A DNA stretch of 64,000 nt from CAZFLM01 sp964519955 (lineage in GTDB: Bacteria; Armatimonadota; Chthonomonadetes; Chthonomonadales; CAJBBX01), in the NCBI GenBank assembly GCA_964519955.1, contig CAZFLM010000020.1:1-64000 (forward strand), read 5' to 3'. How positions within the stretch are numbered: position 1 is the first letter of the stretch; each line of letters opens with the position of its first letter. Under the pieces are notes generated by a model. That model saw only the letters and a program-made list of their open reading frames with translations, had not been told where the DNA came from and did no database searches. The position numbers were made by a program, and so were the translations under genes. Shown piece after piece: positions 7,616 through 15,365 of this stretch.

Positions 7616-8329
7616 CTAGAGACAGGTACGGCGGAGGGCGGCGAGCACGTCACCCGTGGTCGCAAAAACCAGGTCGGGTTCACAGGGGGCGAAACGGTCC
7701 TCGCGGCAGCCGTTCAGCACGCCGACCGTGCGCATCCGCGCGCCCTTGCCGGCCTGGATGTCCATGGGGTGGTCGCCCATCATCACCGCGGCGGGCGCGC
7801 CGGCTTCGGGGACGCCCAGGCGCCGGAGCGCGGCCAGGAGGTGATCGGGGCTCGGCTTCGTGCGCTCGACGTCGTCGCGGGCCACCAGCACGTCGGCCTC
7901 GATCCCGGCGTGGGCGAGGAGGCCCACCGACACCTCGTGGCTGTTCCGCGTGACGATGCCAACCGGGATGCCCAGCGCCCGCACGTGGCTGACCAGCTCG
8001 GCGGCGCCCTCGATGCGCACGGGAGAGGCGCACTGCTCCACCTCGATCCGCCGCAGCACCTCGAAGCACTCGCCGCGCAGGCTATCCGCGGGGTCCGGTT
8101 GCCCGCGCTCCACAAGCTGGCGCCGCGCGGCCTCGACCGCGGTCAGGATGTCGAGCGGCGCCAGCGGGGCGGGGTTGGCGCCGTGCCGCTCGCACACCTC
8201 GACCACTTGCCGCTTCATCGCCGGGAAGTCGATGTGCGTCTCGATGAGCGTGCCGTCGAGGTCGAACAGCGCCGCCGATGCCCCGGCAAAGAGGCCTGAG
8301 ACATCGGCCGGCGCACAGAGCACGCTCAC
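7616..8329 (-). CDS. HAD-superfamily phosphatase, phosphoglycolate phosphatase-like
   Basis: A 237-aa HAD hydrolase. Motif I is AALFDLDGTLIETH with the nucleophilic Asp, motif II is GIVTRNSHE, the motif III Lys is in ERTKPSPD, and motif IV is MMGDHPMDIQAGKGA. An alpha-helical cap lies between motifs I and II, as in Gph and pyrophosphatase-like members. Substrate cannot be deduced. GTG 8329 is chosen because it overlaps the stop of the upstream PqaA-type gene by four bases (GTGA); the longer upstream frame is shadow sequence. Confidence 0.88.
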   Translation of the reverse strand: MSVLCAPADVSGLFAGASAALFDLDGTLIETHIDFPAMKRQVVEVCERHGANPAPLAPLDILTAVEAARRQLVERGQPDPADSLRGECFEVLRRIEVEQCASPVRIEGAAELVSHVRALGIPVGIVTRNSHEVSVGLLAHAGIEADVLVARDDVERTKPSPDHLLAALRRLGVPEAGAPAAVMMGDHPMDIQAGKGARMRTVGVLNGCREDRFAPCEPDLVFATTGDVLAALRRTCL

Positions 8330-9615
8330 GGCTTCGCCTTCAGGATCACCATCTGGGTGGAGAATGGGCACGGCTTGCCGGCCACGTCGGTTTCGACCTG
8401 CACGAACGCGGCTAGGTACCCGCTGTCGGGGCGCGCCACGTTCGCCACGTACTCGCCGTTCGTCGCCGTGAGTGCGGAGTACTCCCACTTCGACTTGCGG
8501 AAGTCCTGCGTGGTCGAGCGCACCGTCCAGAGGTAGGCTGCCGGGGCGGCCGGGGTGCTCTTCACGGTGATGCGCGCGCCAGCGTCGGTCGTCTGGCGCT
8601 GCCACTCCACCTTCGGCGGCTGCTTGCCCGACGCGATGCTGCGCACGAAGCCGACCGCGGCGTTCAGCACGGGCGTCATGTTCTCAAGCCCGTGGCCGGA
8701 GCTGGGGGAATACGTGACCCACTTCGGGCCGGGGATGTCGTCCCAGTACAGGTTCAGCGAGTCCTGCGTCCAGTACGGGTCGTTCGTGCCGTTCACGATC
8801 AGCTTCGGCATAGTGAACGCCTTGCGGTACGTGTACGGGTCCACCATGGTCATCAGCTTGTGCCCGGCTTCGGTCTCCAGCTTCGCCTGCAGGCCGCGCC
8901 GCGTGTAGTCGTCGATCTGCGGGCTGTAGGCGCCCCACGCCTCGAGTTGGTGCGGCATCTGCTTGCCGAGGTTCAGGTTGTCGTACACGATGGGGATGAT
9001 CGCGGCGACGCGCTTGTCGCCCGAGGCGGCCGTCATCCACGTTGTCCAGCCGCGCTTCGACGCCCCGTTGACGATGAACCGATCCAGCGGCGCCATCCCT
9101 TCCTTCTTGGCGAACTCCTGGAGGGCGTCCATCGCGCGGATGGCGCTCTTAGCCATGGGGAAGAGCAGGGGCCACGTGTCGTCGCCCGTCGCCAGGTACT
9201 GCTCGAACGTGTGGGCGATGAGGTCGTCCTCGTGCTTGCCGCCGAACAGGGGCTGGTTCGGGATATCGTACAGGACCGCGACCATCGTGCCGGTGCGGCT
9301 CGCCAGCGTGGCGGCGAGCAGCGCCTCGCCAACGCCGCCGCCGCTGCCGCCGGTGATGTGCAGGGCCGCAACTCCAGGATACTCCAGCTTGCCGGGCACG
9401 ACCACCAGGATCTTGTGCGTCCAGACGATGCCCTGCCAGGTCTGCGACGTGAGGCGCAGCTCGTACGTCGAGCCGGACGCCGCCTTGCGCTCGAGCGTCT
9501 TCTCCCACTTGTAGCCGGGATCGGGCGCGGCCAGATACGACTTCAGGTCGGCCCGAGCCAGACCCGTGGCGGCGACGAGCAGACAGACGAACAACGCGGA
9601 TCGCAGCATTCGCAT
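8326..9615 (-). CDS. PhoPQ-activated pathogenicity-related (PqaA-type) secreted hydrolase
   Basis: A 429-aa exported alpha/beta-hydrolase-like protein of the PhoPQ-regulated (PqaA) family. A signal peptide (about 1-22, MRMLRSALFVCLLVAATGLA) leads into the body. The nucleophile region is IVNGASKRGWTTW, an acid is offered by VNGTNDPYWTQD and the histidine by YSPSSGHGLEN. An Ig-like C-terminal domain follows from about residue 330. Family members are periplasmic or extracellular and their substrate is unsettled. ATG 9615 has GGGAGA upstream. The gene is coupled to the following HAD phosphatase by a four-base overlap. I see no clear feature in the gap 9616-9812. Confidence 0.85.
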   Translation of the reverse strand: MRMLRSALFVCLLVAATGLARADLKSYLAAPDPGYKWEKTLERKAASGSTYELRLTSQTWQGIVWTHKILVVVPGKLEYPGVAALHITGGSGGGVGEALLAATLASRTGTMVAVLYDIPNQPLFGGKHEDDLIAHTFEQYLATGDDTWPLLFPMAKSAIRAMDALQEFAKKEGMAPLDRFIVNGASKRGWTTWMTAASGDKRVAAIIPIVYDNLNLGKQMPHQLEAWGAYSPQIDDYTRRGLQAKLETEAGHKLMTMVDPYTYRKAFTMPKLIVNGTNDPYWTQDSLNLYWDDIPGPKWVTYSPSSGHGLENMTPVLNAAVGFVRSIASGKQPPKVEWQRQTTDAGARITVKSTPAAPAAYLWTVRSTTQDFRKSKWEYSALTATNGEYVANVARPDSGYLAAFVQVETDVAGKPCPFSTQMVILKAKP

Positions 9616-9812
9616 GGCATGTCTCCCGTACGCGAGGAACGAGCTGGTGACGGCTGGGCGCGGCTACCCCGATCACGACGCGCCCGTGGTTCGGGCAAAG
9701 CAATCGCGTACCGGGCTCGGCAACGAGACAACGCCTGGCGCGATTGCTGTGCCCTGCCGAGCGGCTTGAGGGCCGCCTCTACTCATGACGAACCGAACGC
9801 GACCCCGGTGCG

Positions 9813-11486
9813 CTACACCTCCAGCACCACCGGGACGACCACCGGGCGGCGGCCCGTGCGCTTGCGCAGGAACTTGGCCACCACGTCGCGCAGCATCGTG
9901 CGGGCGTTGTCCCAGTCCTGCTCCTCTTCGGCGGTCATCTCGTTCAGCAGGTCGACGACGCGCTCGGCCGCTTCCTCGAACAGCTCCTCCGAGTCCTCGG
10001 GGTGCAGGAAGCCGCGCGAGATGAGGTCCGGCGCCGCCAGTATCTCCCCCGACACCCGGTCCAGCGCCACCGTGACGATGACGGTGCCGTCGCTGGCGAG
10101 GTGCTTGCGGTCGCGGATCACGAAGTCCGCCACGCCGCCCTCCGAGACGCCGTCGACGAGGATGCTGCCGGCGGAGTCGATGGGCTCCAGCAGCTCGACC
10201 GTCTTGCCGTCCAGCGCCATGCGGTCGCCGTTCTGCAGCCAGATGACGCGATCGCGTGGATGGCCCATGCCCGTCACCATGTCGGTGTACTGCACCATCA
10301 TGCGCGGCTCGCCGTGGAACGGCACCACGAACTTCGGGCGCACCAGGTTGTACATGAGCTTCAGCTCTTCCTGGTTCGCGTGTCCCGAAACGTGGACGGG
10401 GGTGATCTGGTCGTACAGCACCCGGGCGCCGCGCCGGATCAGCCGGTTCACCGTGCGCCAGACCGCGTCCTCGTTGCCGGGGATCGGCTTCGAGGAGAGG
10501 ATGACGGTGTCGCCCGGCGCGATCTGGATCTTGTGGTCGTCGCACGCTATGCGCGAGAGGGCGGAGAGCGGCTCGCCCTGGCTGCCCGTCGTCAGCACGA
10601 GCACCTCGGCCGGGTGCAGATCGTCGATGTCCTCGATCCTGACGCGACCCGTGTCCTTGTACTTCAAGTAGCCAAGCTCGCGGGCGACCTCGATGTTGCG
10701 GGACATGGAGCGGCCTGCCACGGCGACCTTGCGGCCCAGGCGGTCGCACGCGTCGAAGACCTGCTGGATGCGGTGCAGGTTCGAGGCGAACGTGGTGAAC
10801 AGGACGCGCCCCTCGGCGTTGCGCAGATGGTCCTCCAGCACCGCGCCGACGACCTTCTCGCTGGGGATCCAGCCAGGCCGCTCGGCGTTCGTCGTGTCGG
10901 AGAGCATCAGCAGGACGCCGGCGTCGCCGAGCTGCGCGAAGCGGCTGGCGTCGAAGAGCTTGCCGTCGACCGGCGTGTGGTCGATCTTGAAGTCGCCCGT
11001 GTGGACGATGGTGCCGACCGGCGTGTGCAGCGCCAGGCTAACGGTGCCGGGGATGGAGTGCGTCACCTGGATCGGCTCGACGGTGATCGCGCCGAACTCC
11101 AGGCGGTCGCCGGGCTCGACGACATTCAGGTCCACGCTCTGGAGCAGCTTGTGCTCCTCCAGCTTGTGGCGAATCATGCCCAGGGTGAGGCGCGTGCCGA
11201 AGACCGGGATGTTCAGGTCCTTCAGCAGGTACGGCACGCCGCCGACGTGATCCTCGTGGGCATGCGTAAGGACGAGACCGCGCACGAAGCCGGCGTTGTC
11301 CGTGAGGTAGGTGAAATCGGGCAGGATCAGATCGACGCCCGGGTGCTCCTCGGTTGGGAACATCACGCCCGCGTCGATCACGACGATGTCGTCCTCATAG
11401 CGGACGGCGAGCATGTTCTTACCGATTTCGGCTGCGCCGCCGAGAGGCACGATCTCGAGGCGGGAGCCCGGCTGGGTCGGCAACAT
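9813..11486 (-). CDS. rnj: Ribonuclease J
   Basis: A 557-aa beta-lactamase/beta-CASP ribonuclease, the length expected for RNase J, which trims and degrades mRNA and rRNA in the cytoplasm by 5'-exonuclease and endonuclease action. Seen: the zinc motif HAHEDH (75-80), LSDTTNAERPG, the beta-CASP region FASNLHRIQQ, VLTTGSQGEP and HVSGHANQEELK, plus the small C-terminal domain. ATG 11486 is chosen over ATG 11540 because AAGGAGG lies directly before it and a TATAAT box lies at 11519-11514. Confidence 0.95.
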   Translation of the reverse strand: MLPTQPGSRLEIVPLGGAAEIGKNMLAVRYEDDIVVIDAGVMFPTEEHPGVDLILPDFTYLTDNAGFVRGLVLTHAHEDHVGGVPYLLKDLNIPVFGTRLTLGMIRHKLEEHKLLQSVDLNVVEPGDRLEFGAITVEPIQVTHSIPGTVSLALHTPVGTIVHTGDFKIDHTPVDGKLFDASRFAQLGDAGVLLMLSDTTNAERPGWIPSEKVVGAVLEDHLRNAEGRVLFTTFASNLHRIQQVFDACDRLGRKVAVAGRSMSRNIEVARELGYLKYKDTGRVRIEDIDDLHPAEVLVLTTGSQGEPLSALSRIACDDHKIQIAPGDTVILSSKPIPGNEDAVWRTVNRLIRRGARVLYDQITPVHVSGHANQEELKLMYNLVRPKFVVPFHGEPRMMVQYTDMVTGMGHPRDRVIWLQNGDRMALDGKTVELLEPIDSAGSILVDGVSEGGVADFVIRDRKHLASDGTVIVTVALDRVSGEILAAPDLISRGFLHPEDSEELFEEAAERVVDLLNEMTAEEEQDWDNARTMLRDVVAKFLRKRTGRRPVVVPVVLEV

Positions 11487-11513
11487 GGCCTCCTTGGGAA
11501 TGCAATCGTCTGC

Positions 11514-11519
11514 ATTATA
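11514..11519 (-). promoter_or_regulatory. -10 box (TATAAT) of the RNase J gene
   Basis: A perfect TATAAT on the minus strand, 28 bases before the RNase J ATG. No good -35 box at 16-18 bases is visible. The upstream sequence is occupied by the palindrome at 11542-11566. Confidence 0.5.
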
Positions 11520-11541
11520 CCTGGCAGGCCGTCGAGCCACC

Positions 11542-11566
11542 GTAGGGACGCTGCTTGCTGCGTCCT
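11542..11566. repeat. Palindromic element, copy 1 (AGGACGC/GCGTCCC)
   Basis: Read on the minus strand the 25-base element has arms AGGACGC and GCGTCCC around a GCAAGC core and ends in TAC. A copy differing at only two positions lies at 56765-56789 in the groES leader. It sits between the RNase J promoter and the end of the next gene. Confidence 0.6.
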
Positions 11567-11577
11567 GCCGTCAGGCG

Positions 11578-12276
11578 TTACCCGCGCGCCAGCAGCAGGT
11601 ACGCGCCCAGCGCGATCAGCACCGTGCCGGCGATGATGGGTTCGTTGCGGTCCAGCCAGGGCAGCTTCAGGCGTTCGAGGCTCTTCAGCGACAGCCAGAC
11701 CAGCACCACCATCAGCACGACCGTGACGACCGCCAGGATCAGGCTGACGGCCACGATGAGGGGCCACGAGAGCGTCGACGCGGCGATGTAGAGTGGGAGG
11801 ATGTCCAGGCACGGCGAGAGGGTCATGCCGGACACGAGGGTGGCCATGGTGGTCGTTGAGGAGATAACGCGCACACGCCCGTGCGGTTCGTCGCAGTCGT
11901 GTGCCTTGGGCTCGCCGTCCTCGACGTGGCGATGCGTGCAGAACGGCCCGTGGTCGTGGTGGCCGCCGTCGCGCCCCAGGAGTCTGGGAGCCAGGAAGAA
12001 CACGCCAAGCCCGATGAGGACGACCGACGCCGCTGCGTGCTCGATCCCCTCGGGCAGCGACTCCAGCGCCGTCTTGCCGATGGTCGCCACGACGAGCCCC
12101 AGGATCGTGGTGACGATGGCGTGGCCGCCGCCGGCGATTGCGGTGACCGTGAGCGCACGCGAGGTCGGCCAGCGCTGCGAGCGGGCCACCATCGTGAAGG
12201 CCAGCCAGTGCGATGGGATCAGGGCGTGCACGATCGCCATGGTGAGCGCCGCGACGAGTATGGCGTGTGGGTGCAT
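11578..12276 (-). CDS. NicO/UreH-like membrane protein, probable metal transporter
   Basis: A 232-aa protein with about six hydrophobic segments. The N-terminal helix carries HALIPSHWLAF, which matches the HALxPxH pattern of the NicO/RcnA and UreH group of nickel/cobalt transporters, and the next helix carries GGGHAIVTT. The central loop (about 104-133) is rich in His, Asp and Cys (GHHDHGPFCTHRH), as expected for metal binding. Family precedent suggests nickel or cobalt movement across the cytoplasmic membrane; the direction is unknown. Nickel would suit the hydrogenase maturation genes at 47.9-56.6 kb, but the two loci are far apart and the link is inference. Confidence 0.6.
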   Translation of the reverse strand: MHPHAILVAALTMAIVHALIPSHWLAFTMVARSQRWPTSRALTVTAIAGGGHAIVTTILGLVVATIGKTALESLPEGIEHAAASVVLIGLGVFFLAPRLLGRDGGHHDHGPFCTHRHVEDGEPKAHDCDEPHGRVRVISSTTTMATLVSGMTLSPCLDILPLYIAASTLSWPLIVAVSLILAVVTVVLMVVLVWLSLKSLERLKLPWLDRNEPIIAGTVLIALGAYLLLARG

Positions 12277-12313
12277 GGGTGCTAGACCTCGCTTCGGTAC
12301 GGCGGCATGCGCA

Positions 12314-13243
12314 TCAGGATGTCAGGCCATACTCGCGCAGGGCCGCCCGCACGATGGCACGCTCGGCCTCCGTGGCGCCGACGAGCGGCAGGCGCGGCTC
12401 GCCGACCGTCAGGCCCATCAGCTCCAGCGCGGCTTTGAGCGGCACCGGGCTCGGAGTGGTCGGCTGGAACAGGGCGCGCACGATGGGCAGCATCTTCGCG
12501 TGCAGTCTGGCCGCCTCGGCGTTGTCGCCGCGCAAGTGCGCCGCCACCATCGCCTGGAGGTCGAGGCCCACGACGTGCGAGCTGACGCTGACGACGCCGT
12601 ACCCGCCGATGGCGAGGAGCGGCAGCACGAGCGCGTCCTCGCCGCTGTAGACGCGGAACCCGTCCGGCGCGCCGGCGATGATCTCCGTCGCATGGACGAA
12701 GTTGCCCGACGCCTCCTTCACCGCGACCACGTTCGCGACATCGGCGGCGAGGCGCAGCGTCGTCTTCGCGTCCAGGTTAACCGAGGTGCGCGGCGGCACG
12801 TTGTAGAGCATCACCGGCAGCGGCGCTGCCTCGGCAACCGTGCGGAAGTGGCGGTAGAGGCCTTCCTGCGACGGCTTATTGTAGTACGGTGTCACCAGCA
12901 GCAGGCCGTCGACGCCCAGTTCGGCGGCCTCGCTGGCTAGCTTCACGCTCTCGGCGGTATCGTAGCTGCCGACCCCGGCGATGATGGCGCCACGTCCTGC
13001 GGCGGCCTCGCGAGCCAGCTCGAAGAGCAGCAGCTTCTCGGCGCTCGACAGCACCGGCGACTCACCGGTCGTCCCGCAGACGACCAGCGAGTCGGAGCCG
13101 TGCGTGAGCAGGTGTTCTACCAGCGGGGCCACTGCGGCCCGATCGATGCGCCCCTCGGCATCGAACGGGGTCGCCATGGCGGTCATGACGCGCCCCCAGG
13201 GCATCGACGAGCCCGGGGGCCAGCTTGCGGGTGTGTTCGACAC
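12314..13243 (-). CDS. dapA: 4-hydroxy-tetrahydrodipicolinate synthase
   Basis: A 309-aa class I aldolase of the DHDPS family, which condenses pyruvate with aspartate semialdehyde in the cytoplasm, the first committed step to diaminopimelate and lysine. Seen: MPWGRVMTAMATPF, the CGTTGESPVLS motif (Thr58, Thr59), Tyr147 in MLYNVPPRTS and the Schiff-base Lys176 in VVAVKEASGN. GTG 13243 is chosen because CAGGAG lies nine bases upstream; ATG 13204 is a possible alternative giving 296 aa. It follows asd, which makes its substrate, after an 89-base gap. Confidence 0.93.
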   Translation of the reverse strand: MSNTPASWPPGSSMPWGRVMTAMATPFDAEGRIDRAAVAPLVEHLLTHGSDSLVVCGTTGESPVLSSAEKLLLFELAREAAAGRGAIIAGVGSYDTAESVKLASEAAELGVDGLLLVTPYYNKPSQEGLYRHFRTVAEAAPLPVMLYNVPPRTSVNLDAKTTLRLAADVANVVAVKEASGNFVHATEIIAGAPDGFRVYSGEDALVLPLLAIGGYGVVSVSSHVVGLDLQAMVAAHLRGDNAEAARLHAKMLPIVRALFQPTTPSPVPLKAALELMGLTVGEPRLPLVGATEAERAIVRAALREYGLTS

Positions 13244-13332
13244 GACGGCGATCTCCTGGCCCGAACGGCGCTCGGGCTCGGCGGCGGGAGGGGCGTCGGC
13301 GCCCGTCCGAAGCAACTGACGGACAGGACGCG

Positions 13333-14349
13333 CTAGGCTTCCTGCTGGCGAATCCACTCGAGCGCGATCTGGTATCCGTTCAGGGCCGCGCCCTTGAGGA
13401 TCTGATCGCCGCACGCAAAGAGGTCAATCGCCTGGTCGTTCGAGATGTCCTCGCGGACGCGCCCCACGAGCACCTCGTCGCGCCCGTTGGCTTCGATCGG
13501 CATCGGGAAGTGATTGGCCTCGCGGTCGTCCACTACGGCGACGCCCGGGAAGCTGTTCAGCGCGGCCATCACCTCGGCCAGCGGCGGGCGCTTGCCCTCG
13601 AACTCCACGTTGATGCTCTCGCTGTGGGCGCGCAGCACGGGAACGCGGACGCACGTGGCGGTGACGCGGATGGCGTCGTCATGGAGGATCTTGCGCGTCT
13701 CGTTGATCATCTTGCGCTCTTCCTCGTTGTAGCCATCGTCGTCGATCTTCGTGTTGTGCGAGAAGAGGTTGAACGCGATGGGGTGGGGGAAGACGCGCTG
13801 CGTGAGCGGCTGGCCGAGGAGCGCCTCGCGAGCCTGGTCGAGCAGCTCCTGCATGGCGCGGGCGCCGGCGCCGCTCGCTGCCTGGTACGTGGAGACCACG
13901 ATGCGGCGGATCTTGCCGAGCCCGCAGAGCGGCGCGATCGCCATCAGCATGATGATCGTCGAGCAGTTCGGGTTCGCGATGATGCCCCTGCTCGCGCGGA
14001 TGTCCTCGCCGTTGATCTCGGGCACCACCAGCGGCACCTCGGGATCCATGCGGTAGGCCGACGAGTTGTCGATGACGATGGCGCCGGACCGCACGGCCGC
14101 GGGCGCGAACTGCTTGCTGCGTCCGCCGCCTGCGGAGAAGAAGGCGATGTCGACGCCGTCGAACGACTCCTCGTTCAGCACCGCTACGGTGTGCTCGCGC
14201 CCGCGGAAGCGCAGCGAGCGGCCCGCCGAGCGCTCGGACGCCAACAGGCGCAGGGAGCGCAACGGAAACTCGCGCTGCTCAAGCAACTTCAGGAACTCGG
14301 TGCCCACGGCGCCTGTCGCGCCGGCGATGGCGACATGGTACTCGCGCAC
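13333..14349 (-). CDS. asd: Aspartate-semialdehyde dehydrogenase
   Basis: A 338-aa NADP-dependent enzyme that reduces aspartyl phosphate to aspartate semialdehyde, the substrate of DapA encoded downstream. The N-terminal Rossmann motif is AIAGATGAVG. The active-site Cys129 lies in IIANPNCSTI, and the substrate-binding block KIDDDGYNEEERKM is present. Length matches the family. GTG 14349 with TAGGAG about 11 bases upstream is preferred; the ATG at 14433 would add 28 residues without homology. asd and dapA form a lysine/peptidoglycan precursor operon. Confidence 0.95.
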   Translation of the reverse strand: MREYHVAIAGATGAVGTEFLKLLEQREFPLRSLRLLASERSAGRSLRFRGREHTVAVLNEESFDGVDIAFFSAGGGRSKQFAPAAVRSGAIVIDNSSAYRMDPEVPLVVPEINGEDIRASRGIIANPNCSTIIMLMAIAPLCGLGKIRRIVVSTYQAASGAGARAMQELLDQAREALLGQPLTQRVFPHPIAFNLFSHNTKIDDDGYNEEERKMINETRKILHDDAIRVTATCVRVPVLRAHSESINVEFEGKRPPLAEVMAALNSFPGVAVVDDREANHFPMPIEANGRDEVLVGRVREDISNDQAIDLFACGDQILKGAALNGYQIALEWIRQQEA

Positions 14350-14430
14350 GTCGGGGTTTCTCCTACTCAGGCCAAATGTAGGTCCATATGATACCCGAAG
14401 GTCCTCCCCTCCGTCGGGTGACCTTGGGCG

Positions 14431-14467
14431 CACCGAAGGGCAAGGGGGATGCCCTTGCCCTTCGGTG
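14431..14467. terminator. 16-bp perfect hairpin, probable terminator
   Basis: The arms CACCGAAGGGCAAGGG (14431-14446) and its exact complement (14452-14467) enclose a 5-base loop. It lies downstream of the LTXXQ gene (minus strand) and upstream of asd. There is no U-run, so it may act as a rho-assisted terminator, mRNA stabiliser or repeat element. Nothing else is seen in 14350-14567. Confidence 0.55.
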
Positions 14468-14567
14468 AGTGGGGAGAGCGGAGGCCGCGTCAGCCGTTCC
14501 GCCGCCGGGGGACAGCGGATGTCTCCCCCTATGTCAGGCGCGAGGTGACGCTCGCGCCTCAGATGTC

Positions 14568-15218
14568 CTACTTCTTGGGGGCCTTGGCGCGGGCCCCGGC
14601 CTTGCGCTGCCGAGCCGCCTGGAACTCCTCGACCTTCTTCTTCTGCTCGTCGGTCAGGACCTTGAGGACGGCCTCCTTCACCTCGGCCATCTTGGCGCGC
14701 TTGGCGTCGGCGCTGAGGCCCTTCATGCCGGCGCGAGCGTCCTTCACGATGCCCTCGATCCTCGTGCGCTGCTCGGGCGTCAGCTTCAGCTCCACGACGA
14801 GCGCGGGCGGGATGCCGGCCGCCATCAGCGGGGCCATCTCCTTCAGGGCGGCCTTCAGCTTGTCCTTCTGCTCCTGGGTCAGCACCGCGGTGATGTCCTC
14901 GGTGGCCTTCTTGGTGAGGTCGGCGAGCTTCTGCCGCGCCTCGGGATCGCGCGGCTGGCCCTTAGCCGGGCGCAGCGCCTTCGCGTCGCTGGCGAACTGG
15001 GTCTGGATTGCCTCGATCTTGGTCTTCTGCTCCGGCGTCAGCTTCACGACGGCATCCAGCGTCTTCACCGGCACGGTCGCGAGCTGGACGGCGCGGGCGC
15101 GCAGTTGGCCGCGGGCGCCGGGCTCGGCCTTGTTCGGCTTTCCGCCCTGGGCCTGGGCAATCGTTCCGAGCGAGAGCATGGCGGCGACCGTCAGTACTGC
15201 AATCGGGGTGATTCGCAT
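14568..15218 (-). CDS. Periplasmic LTXXQ-repeat (Spy/CpxP-like) protein
   Basis: A 216-aa exported helical protein. A signal peptide (1-23, ending AQAQ) is followed by four LTXXQ-like motifs: LTPEQKTKIE (about 57), LTQEQKDKLK (about 113), LTPEQRTRIE (about 145) and LTDEQKKKVE (about 187). Spy/CpxP-type proteins with such motifs act as periplasmic chaperones or envelope-stress sensors. The tail is Lys/Arg/Ala-rich. ATG 15218 is preceded by AGGAGGT at a good distance; the long upstream extension of this frame is antisense to the next gene and is not coding. Confidence 0.8.
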   Translation of the reverse strand: MRITPIAVLTVAAMLSLGTIAQAQGGKPNKAEPGARGQLRARAVQLATVPVKTLDAVVKLTPEQKTKIEAIQTQFASDAKALRPAKGQPRDPEARQKLADLTKKATEDITAVLTQEQKDKLKAALKEMAPLMAAGIPPALVVELKLTPEQRTRIEGIVKDARAGMKGLSADAKRAKMAEVKEAVLKVLTDEQKKKVEEFQAARQRKAGARAKAPKK

Positions 15219-15365
15219 CGTATCAGCACCTCCTGGTTCTTTGTCTGCATCAGGTCTTCGGGCAATAGACGCATGGCCCGAGCCGATGTTCAGCCCGCTC
15301 GCAGGAAAGTTGGATGCCGGAGGGTGTAAACTGTGGAACACACTGCCGCGCAAGGGGAGGGGCCG

